From Cytophagales bacterium (GTDB lineage: Bacteria > Bacteroidota > Bacteroidia > Cytophagales > Bernardetiaceae): a stretch of DNA of 64,000 bases. The notes under the pieces were generated by a model. It had not been told where the DNA came from and did no database searches. It worked only from the letters and a program-made list of their open reading frames with translations. Shown here piece after piece: positions 58,099 through 64,000 of the stretch (position 1 is its first letter; each line of letters starts with the position of its first letter). Both the position numbers and the translations under genes were made by a program. The stretch spans positions 3,260 through 67,259 of the forward strand of contig RDZD01000027.1 in assembly GCA_004293815.1 (NCBI GenBank), given 5' to 3'.

Positions 58099-58130
58099 TT
58101 GTAAAAAAAACAAACATTGCGCTAACTTTG
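58099..58130 (+). promoter_or_regulatory. promoter overlapping the BY-kinase start (leaderless?)
   Basis: TAACTTTG (58123-58130) is a perfect -7 box, with TTG at 58099-58101 as a partial -33 element about 21 nt upstream. It ends 4 bp before the ATG at 58135, so the transcript would begin at or within the start codon. Either the mRNA is leaderless or translation starts at the Met at codon 25. Confidence 0.6.
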
Positions 58131-58134
58131 CGGC

Positions 58135-60624
58135 ATGAGTGAGCAAAATACAGAGCAGATTCTTACTAAAGCTCCTGTCCCGAGCGAAGAGGAAATAAGC
58201 AATTTGATGGAGGTGGACATACCCAAGCTTTGGTATAGTCTGGTTTCTAGTTGGTTGCTTATTCTGACAATTATAGCTATTCTGGGTTGTGGAGCCTTTT
58301 TGTATTTGCGCTACGCTACGCCTATTTATCAGTCTGATTCTAAGCTCAAATTAGATCAGCAAGGTTTGACAGAAGTTTTGGGCTTGAATGGGATACAGCC
58401 AGAATCCCAAATAGAAAGCTACCTCTATGGCGAGATAGAAATGATTTATTCAGAGCTTGTAGTGAGCGAAGTGGTGGATAGTTTAAATCTCAAAAAAGCC
58501 TATTTCAAACGCGGTGATTTTGTTTATAGATATGAAGAGAAGTTTTTGAATAGTCCTTTTATAGTCATTGATGAAGTTATAAAAAACGATGCGCTTTATA
58601 ATCAGGACATAGAAATCACTTTGGATAACCCGAGCACCTATACGCTCAAGTATTCTCTGGGACAGGAAGAAAAAGTATCGGAACATGCTTTTGGTGCAAG
58701 AATAGATAACTCTGAAATTTCCTTCAGACTAGAAAAAACCAAGTTTTTTGTGCCTGATGCCGACCTTTATGGCAGATATTTTTTTAGAATTTATAGCATA
58801 GACTACATCAGACAACTTGTAAGAAACAGCATTTATACGGACATTTATAACAAGCAGTCGCGCACTATTGTAGTAGGATTCAAAGACGGCAATCCTTATA
58901 AAACTGGCACTGTGGTCAATGAAATCAATAAGGTATATTTACGAAAAACCATTGACTTTAAGAATCAGTCTCACAAGCTAACAGAAGCATTTCTGAATTC
59001 TCAGCTAGGATCCATAAGAGATAGTTTAGAATTTTATGAAAACAGGATTTCTAAGTATAAAGACAGTACTGGCAAAAGTGAAGATCAGGGAGGTTTAAAG
59101 GAACGTATTGGTGAGATATTGGCTAAAGTGGCCAAGTTGCAAGAAGAGCGTGTGCAGATAAGTGCAGAAATAAACGCCTACCAAAAAATAGCAGAATACA
59201 TACTGGATGATAGCACCTATGTCTATGCAGGCTCCTATGCGAGTATGGTTAAGGATGCACGTGTACCCAAATTTTTGGAAGATTTGAATGCCCTTAAGGT
59301 AGAAATCAAACGCCTGCAAGCTTATATCAAGCCCACTACCTTTGTTTATGAGACAAAAATGGGTGAGGTGCTCAAAAAACGCGGCGATATGAACAGACTA
59401 CTTGATTTTAACAAAAGTAAGCTGTATGAAAAAAGATTTGAGCTAGATGCTGAAATTGGCAGACATGAGTCCTCTATCCCCAATTCTGAAGATTTGGACA
59501 TAGAACTACGTCGCCTCAAACGCTATTATGAAAGCTACGAGTCTCACTACAATATCATTCTGACTAAACTGATTGACATAGCTATCAACGCCGCTGGCAC
59601 TACGCCCAATTTCCGCCAAATAGAAAGTCCACCTGTTCCTGGTCGTTTGATATACCCTGAACGCAATAAGGTGATTATGTATGTGGGCTTGCTTACCGTA
59701 GTGCTCAGTGTTTTGGTGGTTTTGGCTAGGTATATTGTTCTCAATAAAATTAACACAGTTATAGAAGTAGAAAAACGCTGTGTGGCTCCTCTCTTGGGAG
59801 TAGTGCCTTACTATGATGCCAGAAAAATGCCTAACTCTCAGCTAGTTGTGCATTTAAAGCCCAAGTCTGCTATCAGTGAGGCTGTGCGTTCTATCAGAAC
59901 TAACCTTGATTTTATTGGCAACTTTAGCCAAAAACGCATTCTCTCCATCACCTCCACCATTAGCGGAGAGGGGAAAACTTTCGTAGCTCTAAACTTGGCA
60001 GGTGTTATCGCAATGTCCGACCTGAAGGTGGTTTTGATAGACTTAGATTTACGCAAGCCCAAAGTGCATTTAGGCTTAGGAGTGGTAAATGACCGAGGCA
60101 TAAGCACTTTACTTGTAGGTAAATCCACCTTGAACGATACCATCAGAAACTCAGATCTTAAAAATTTGGACTACATCACTGCTGGCCCTAATCCACCCAA
60201 TCCATCTGAACTGTTGATGTCTCCAGAGTTTGATCAACTGCTCAAAGATTTACAGCAGCGTTATGATGTCATTATGCTTGATACTCCTCCCATAGGTCTT
60301 GTCACTGACGGCATTATTGTGATGAAACGTGTAGATTATCCGATTTATGTGGTCAGAGCAGGTTATTCTAAGCCCGCCTTTTTAACCAGTCTCAATCGTG
60401 TCATTGCACAACACGGTTTCAAGAAGCTTTCTGTGATACTAAACGCCGTAGGGCAACAAGGTTCTGGCTTTAGTTACGGATACGGCTATGGTTACGGCTA
60501 TGGTTATGGATATGGATATGGCACGTATGGGTATGGACCAGGTTCGGGCTACTATGAAGAAGATAAGCCCGAAAGCGCATTCCAGAAATTATTGGGTTTT
60601 TTCAAGAAAAAGAAAAAGCGATAG
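58135..60624 (+). CDS. Wzz-type polysaccharide co-polymerase with tyrosine kinase (BY-kinase)
   Basis: Inner-membrane protein of 829 residues that controls chain length and export of capsule or exopolysaccharide. The N-terminal Wzz domain is bounded by membrane helices at about 43-64 and 512-536 (VIMYVGLLTVVLSVLVVLAR), with a long periplasmic coiled coil between. The cytoplasmic kinase has Walker A TISGEGKTFVALNLAG, Walker A' VVLIDLDLRKP and Walker B VIMLDTPPIG. The C-terminal tail holds ten Tyr-Gly dipeptides, then GSGYYEED and a Lys-rich end; these tyrosines are probable autophosphorylation sites. It is followed after 51 bp by a GT-C-like gene. Confidence 0.95.
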   Translation: MSEQNTEQILTKAPVPSEEEISNLMEVDIPKLWYSLVSSWLLILTIIAILGCGAFLYLRYATPIYQSDSKLKLDQQGLTEVLGLNGIQPESQIESYLYGEIEMIYSELVVSEVVDSLNLKKAYFKRGDFVYRYEEKFLNSPFIVIDEVIKNDALYNQDIEITLDNPSTYTLKYSLGQEEKVSEHAFGARIDNSEISFRLEKTKFFVPDADLYGRYFFRIYSIDYIRQLVRNSIYTDIYNKQSRTIVVGFKDGNPYKTGTVVNEINKVYLRKTIDFKNQSHKLTEAFLNSQLGSIRDSLEFYENRISKYKDSTGKSEDQGGLKERIGEILAKVAKLQEERVQISAEINAYQKIAEYILDDSTYVYAGSYASMVKDARVPKFLEDLNALKVEIKRLQAYIKPTTFVYETKMGEVLKKRGDMNRLLDFNKSKLYEKRFELDAEIGRHESSIPNSEDLDIELRRLKRYYESYESHYNIILTKLIDIAINAAGTTPNFRQIESPPVPGRLIYPERNKVIMYVGLLTVVLSVLVVLARYIVLNKINTVIEVEKRCVAPLLGVVPYYDARKMPNSQLVVHLKPKSAISEAVRSIRTNLDFIGNFSQKRILSITSTISGEGKTFVALNLAGVIAMSDLKVVLIDLDLRKPKVHLGLGVVNDRGISTLLVGKSTLNDTIRNSDLKNLDYITAGPNPPNPSELLMSPEFDQLLKDLQQRYDVIMLDTPPIGLVTDGIIVMKRVDYPIYVVRAGYSKPAFLTSLNRVIAQHGFKKLSVILNAVGQQGSGFSYGYGYGYGYGYGYGYGTYGYGPGSGYYEEDKPESAFQKLLGFFKKKKKR
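60471..60540 (+). repeat. hexanucleotide-type repeat encoding Tyr-Gly dipeptides
   Basis: Eight consecutive TAY-GGN pairs, a Thr codon, then two more pairs, giving the Tyr-Gly tail of the BY-kinase. The codons alternate between TAC/TAT and GGA/GGC/GGT, so the DNA repeat is imperfect, but it could still change copy number by slippage in steps of 6 bp. Confidence 0.85.
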
Positions 60625-60675
60625 CAAGATGTTCTAAGTATCAAAACCTGCATTTATTTTTTATAAACTATACCT

Positions 60676-62805
60676 ATGAATTCTACAAACGAAAGCAAGA
60701 CACCAGAAAATACTATTTTAGGAGGAGGCAGCAGCCACGTCACAAACCATGTATTTTGGCATTTCAAAGCTTTTATGACTAAGCCTTTGTCTCTGTCTTT
60801 CGCGCTTCTAATACTCTCAATTCTTACTTTTGCCTTGTACGCTATCACTTTAGGGCACGGATTTGTATTTGACGATTCAGGGGCTGTAGTGGGCAACGCA
60901 AGTGTGCATAAAGGCTTTGCAGGCATTCCAGAAATTTTCATGAATCTTTCATGGGAAAACACAAAAGGAAGTGCTCTTTTAGCTAATTTTTTAATATACA
61001 GACCGTTATCTTATTCGTTTTTTGCTATCCAGTACCAGTTCTTTGGCAATAGCCCCATGCCCTTTCACTTGGTTAATGTATTGGTATATGCCGGTTTGGT
61101 TTGTGTCATGTATCTGTTTTTAAACAGGCTTACAGAACAAAAGCATGCTTACTGGTCTTTATTGGTGGCCTTGTTATATGCTTTGCACCCCGTACACACG
61201 GAGGTGGTGTGCAATATCAAAAGTCAAGATGAGCTTTTTGCTATGTTCTGGGGGCTTTTGTCTCTCAACCTGTTTATGAAAAGCCAGCAAGAAGCTACGC
61301 CTAAGTATCTCTGGTTGTCAGTAATCGCTTTTGGTGCCGCGGCTTTTTCTAAAGAAAATGGTCTTTTTTGGTTTCCACTAATTGCTCTAACAGCTTATGT
61401 GGGTCTTAAAAAAAGCATTGCTAAATCTTTGATGGCTTGCTGGCCTTATCTGATTCCTGCTGCACTCTTTTTAATATTGCGGCATTTGGCCATTGCTGAT
61501 ACTAAGGCAGTTTATAACTACTCTGGTTACGATAATCCTATTTCTTTTGCCACCAGCATGAGCCAAGAGCTTGGTATGCGTTTTTGGGCTTGGGGAACAG
61601 CCATTTGGCAGCTTGTATTTCCTTATAAGCTCAAAATATTTTATCATTACAATGATGTGCCTATGACCGAAGTCTATGACTGGCAGAGCATTGTTTCATT
61701 GTTGATAGTCGTCTTTTTGGTCATTACAGCCTCCATTGGCTTGTATAAACGTTATTGGGCTGCTTTTGGTGTAGCTGCTTTTGGGCTTCAGTACGCTATT
61801 TTTATGCAAATTCCTTCGCCTATTGCTAATATCTTTGGTGAAAGGTGGCTCTTTACTCCCTCTTTTGGTTTTTGCATTCTCATAGGCTCGCTCATCTATG
61901 GCACAGCCTGTTGGATAGCTGAACGCAAAGCACTGAATCCCGCTTTGAATTTAAACTTTACATCTCTCTATGCCTTAGTGGCTGTTTTGTGTATGGGCTA
62001 CTCGGTTCGCACTTTTTATAGAAGCCTAGACTGGCAGTCTGAGTATAAGTTATTTACAAAAGAATGCGAGGAAAGTCCCAATACTTACATAGCCCACCGC
62101 AACGCAAGCATTGCTTGTAACAATAAAATGCGAAAGGAAAATGACCCTAAACTACTCGACCAATATATTTTTCACCTTGAACGCTGTATTGACATCAGAC
62201 CAGAATTAGGAACCACCTACGAGACTATGGGTAAGCTGGAACTAGAGCGAAATAATTTGGAAGAGGCTGCCAAAAACTTTGAGCTTCATTTAAAATACGG
62301 TGGTGGTGGTGATATCAATTCAAGCAAGTTAAATCTGGCCCGTTGCAGAAATGTCCTGAATATTAAGTTTGAGGAAACTGCCAACATGCTCAACCAGATG
62401 CAAAAAAATAAACTTCCAAAAATGCCTCAAATTCAAACCTTTCACGAGTTTGGCATCGCACTCAAGAATTTGGCCATCATCAAAAAAGACACTGCGCTTT
62501 ATGATTCAGCTTATGTGCAGTTCAATAGAGCCAGAATGGCAGATGAAAAAGAAAAAACAAAAGAGACAGATGTTTATATGTCGTTTATTTTCAAAGATAT
62601 GGGCGACTGTGAAATGGCTCTCAAGCTCTATACACGCGCTGAGCAAACCTATTATCATGCCATCAATCTCAATGCTAATAACTATGAGGCTTATTTGGGT
62701 GTATCGGAAGCTCTTAAAGTTCAGGGTAAAGACCAGCTATCTAAAGCCTTTTATTTTAAATACTTACAACTAACAGGGCAAAAACTACCTGAAGGCTTGT
62801 TTTAA
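60676..62805 (+). CDS. TMTC-like GT-C membrane protein with TPR domain
   Basis: Membrane protein of 709 residues with about ten helices and a C-terminal TPR region (from about 480: GTTYETMGKLELERNNLEEA). The first loop has FVFDDSGAV, an acidic motif typical of GT-C glycosyltransferases, and later RPLSYSFFAIQY and LHPVHTEVVCNIKSQDELFA match the TMTC/DUF1736 family. These proteins transfer sugars from lipid carriers to proteins. It follows the BY-kinase and precedes the TlpA-like gene by 6 bp, pointing to one operon. Sugar and acceptor are unknown. Confidence 0.82.
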   Translation: MNSTNESKTPENTILGGGSSHVTNHVFWHFKAFMTKPLSLSFALLILSILTFALYAITLGHGFVFDDSGAVVGNASVHKGFAGIPEIFMNLSWENTKGSALLANFLIYRPLSYSFFAIQYQFFGNSPMPFHLVNVLVYAGLVCVMYLFLNRLTEQKHAYWSLLVALLYALHPVHTEVVCNIKSQDELFAMFWGLLSLNLFMKSQQEATPKYLWLSVIAFGAAAFSKENGLFWFPLIALTAYVGLKKSIAKSLMACWPYLIPAALFLILRHLAIADTKAVYNYSGYDNPISFATSMSQELGMRFWAWGTAIWQLVFPYKLKIFYHYNDVPMTEVYDWQSIVSLLIVVFLVITASIGLYKRYWAAFGVAAFGLQYAIFMQIPSPIANIFGERWLFTPSFGFCILIGSLIYGTACWIAERKALNPALNLNFTSLYALVAVLCMGYSVRTFYRSLDWQSEYKLFTKECEESPNTYIAHRNASIACNNKMRKENDPKLLDQYIFHLERCIDIRPELGTTYETMGKLELERNNLEEAAKNFELHLKYGGGGDINSSKLNLARCRNVLNIKFEETANMLNQMQKNKLPKMPQIQTFHEFGIALKNLAIIKKDTALYDSAYVQFNRARMADEKEKTKETDVYMSFIFKDMGDCEMALKLYTRAEQTYYHAINLNANNYEAYLGVSEALKVQGKDQLSKAFYFKYLQLTGQKLPEGLF

Positions 62806-62811
62806 AGTTAT

Positions 62812-63330
62812 ATGAGGCATTTATTTCAATCATCATCCTGTTTGCGAATTTTACTGGGCGCAATGTCTGTGTTTTTTATGGCCTGTGAAGACGGTGTGGG
62901 AGTGGAACGCGGCCAGCTTGCGCCCAACTTTGAGCTAAAAGACATTCACGGAAAAACAGTGGAACTATCCTCATTCCGTGGCAAAACTGTTTTGCTGTAT
63001 TTTTGGGCAGACTTTTGCCCCTCCTGCAAAAGAGAATTTCCTGAAACTCAAGAGTTCTATGACAAACTTAAAAAGCAGGATCTTGAAGTGGTGGCAGTGA
63101 ATGTGGGGCAAGACGTACAAATTTCTAAGGAGTTTGCACAAGAGTTTAAGGCCACCTTTTCCATGCTCACAGATCCCCAAAAGGATATTGCCAAGTTGTA
63201 TGAAGTGGGTGAAAAGCTGCCAGTCAACTATTTTATCAATGCGGAAGGCAAAATTATACGCCGAATTAACGGCTGGACAACTCTGCAACAAGTACAAGTT
63301 ATTTTGAACCAGAATAAGCCTTCGAAATAG
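62812..63330 (+). CDS. TlpA-like thiol-disulfide lipoprotein
   Basis: Periplasmic thioredoxin-fold lipoprotein of 172 residues. The signal ends with lipobox FFMAC (Cys25). The fold begins at GQLAPNFELKDIHGKTVELS, with active site FWADFCPSCKREF (CPSC) and cis-Pro loop KLPVNYFINAEG. AhpC/TSA-TlpA type; it probably reduces disulfides, for example in cytochrome c maturation or envelope repair. It is tightly linked to the upstream TMTC-like gene (6 bp gap). Confidence 0.93.
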   Translation: MRHLFQSSSCLRILLGAMSVFFMACEDGVGVERGQLAPNFELKDIHGKTVELSSFRGKTVLLYFWADFCPSCKREFPETQEFYDKLKKQDLEVVAVNVGQDVQISKEFAQEFKATFSMLTDPQKDIAKLYEVGEKLPVNYFINAEGKIIRRINGWTTLQQVQVILNQNKPSK

Positions 63331-63459
63331 CAAAATTCTTTGGCAAAAAGTAAAACAAACCGCTGAAAAACATGTTTTTCAATGTAAGATTTAGCATATA
63401 GTTGCATTATCGCCTCAGATTTAAATATTTCTAAGTACTTTAAATTTTTAGATAAACTT

Positions 63460-63864
63460 ATGCGTGTTTATGAAAACAAATATTGGACAGTGGATTATTT
63501 TGCTGATAAGGGTTTGATTGTTCTCACTTGGCTTCAAGAGAGCTACCGAATGACTGACAATGAATACAAAGACTGTTTTTTAGCCTACGCTGAAATTACA
63601 GAGAAATTCAAACCCACAAGAAATATTTCAGATGTTCGCGACATGAAGTTTCTGATTACACCGGAACTTCAAGAATGGACAAACGAAGTCGTATTTAGCA
63701 GATTCTGGGCTGTTGGATTGAGAAAAGTGGCTTTTGTGACCAGCAAGGTAATGTTAGCCCAAATGTCAGTGGAGCAAACTATGGAAGAAGAGACTGGCTC
63801 AAGTTTTGAGTTTCAATATTTTGACACAATAGAAAACGCTGAAAAATGGGTTTTGGGTCTTTGA
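63460..63864 (+). CDS. STAS/SEC14-like protein, 134 aa
   Basis: Small cytoplasmic protein whose pattern fits the STAS/SEC14-like proteins of Bacteroidota: early Trp in YWTVDYFADKGLIVLTW, central ISDVRDMKFLITPELQEWTN, a strand LRKVAFVTSKVMLAQMSVEQ, and the closing FDTIENAEKWVLGL. There is no clear phospho-Ser motif of a classical anti-sigma antagonist. Function unknown. It might be a partner for the SpoIIE phosphatases of this organism, which is speculation. Single gene with no clear promoter match. Confidence 0.65.
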   Translation: MRVYENKYWTVDYFADKGLIVLTWLQESYRMTDNEYKDCFLAYAEITEKFKPTRNISDVRDMKFLITPELQEWTNEVVFSRFWAVGLRKVAFVTSKVMLAQMSVEQTMEEETGSSFEFQYFDTIENAEKWVLGL

Positions 63865-64000
63865 TATTATTTTTAGAGCAGCTTCTATTCTTCTGTGCTT
63901 TTCCGAGTATATAAGTCTAGCTATTGATCTTCAAAGTATGCAATCATAGATGCACTCTTATCTGCAACTTCTCTGCGCATAAAAGTTCTTTGTATTCCTA
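63865..64000. other. right end of window
   Basis: No gene is visible in the last 136 bp. No hairpin terminator for the STAS-like gene was seen. Confidence 0.5.

Overview
The window looks like chromosome from a Bacteroidota bacterium, most likely Cytophagales or a close relative. Evidence: a moderately AT-rich genome; strong matches to the Bacteroidota promoter TTTG-N19-21-TAnnTTTG and little use of Shine-Dalgarno sites; a GldK-like lipoprotein and a protein with a type IX secretion (T9SS) type B C-terminal sorting domain; an S46 dipeptidyl peptidase; DUF2911, DUF4271 and TonB-dependent receptor genes; and several TPR/SpoIIE-type PP2C phosphatases. The lineage is an inference from gene content. 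I saw no tRNA or rRNA genes, CRISPR array, insertion sequence or prophage.

Layout. 0-9 kb: an alpha/beta hydrolase, then a co-directional set of a hypothetical gene, a DUF2339 membrane protein, a membrane 4Fe-4S protein carrying an odd dsRBD-like insert, an STM3941-like protein, scoA and lgt. 9-20.5 kb: groES-groEL, a secreted SGNH hydrolase with two LysM domains, a GldK-like lipoprotein, an S46 peptidase, hisG, and ribD overlapping a fatty acid desaturase. 20.7-27.6 kb (minus strand): a TonB-dependent receptor followed by two TPR-SpoIIE phosphatases, probably one operon. 28-35 kb: a dienelactone hydrolase, the small SRP RNA with a perfect promoter, TerD, a secreted unknown, a GNAT enzyme, a CcbP-like protein and KatG.

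35-38 kb is the most unusual part. A TIR/DUF4062-like effector gene is followed 12 bp later by an NLR-like (STAND) NTPase with a C-terminal array of 48-residue TPRs. The effector C-terminus and the NTPase N-terminus carry matching motifs of about 20 residues, as expected for a signalling pair that co-assembles. The TPR array is broken by two opposite single-base frameshifts, one in a nine-C tract, so the gene is phase-variable, decaying or mis-sequenced.

38-48 kb: an ECF sigma factor with an anti-sigma-like membrane TPR protein, a response regulator fused to SpoIIE phosphatase with an AhpD-like gene, a thioredoxin, a DUF2911 protein, an orphan NuoK-like protein, a large Y_Y_Y/LytS-type sensor kinase and a serine hydrolase. 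48-64 kb: a T9SS type B cargo protein, another TPR-SpoIIE phosphatase, hemD with a DUF4271 gene, a CAP-domain lipoprotein, a flavin amine oxidase, a polysaccharide tyrosine autokinase (Wzz/BY-kinase), a TMTC-like GT-C membrane protein, a TlpA-like lipoprotein and a STAS/SEC14-like protein. Common themes are cell-envelope biology and signalling: four SpoIIE phosphatases, one sensor kinase, one sigma/anti-sigma pair and one probable defence NLR.
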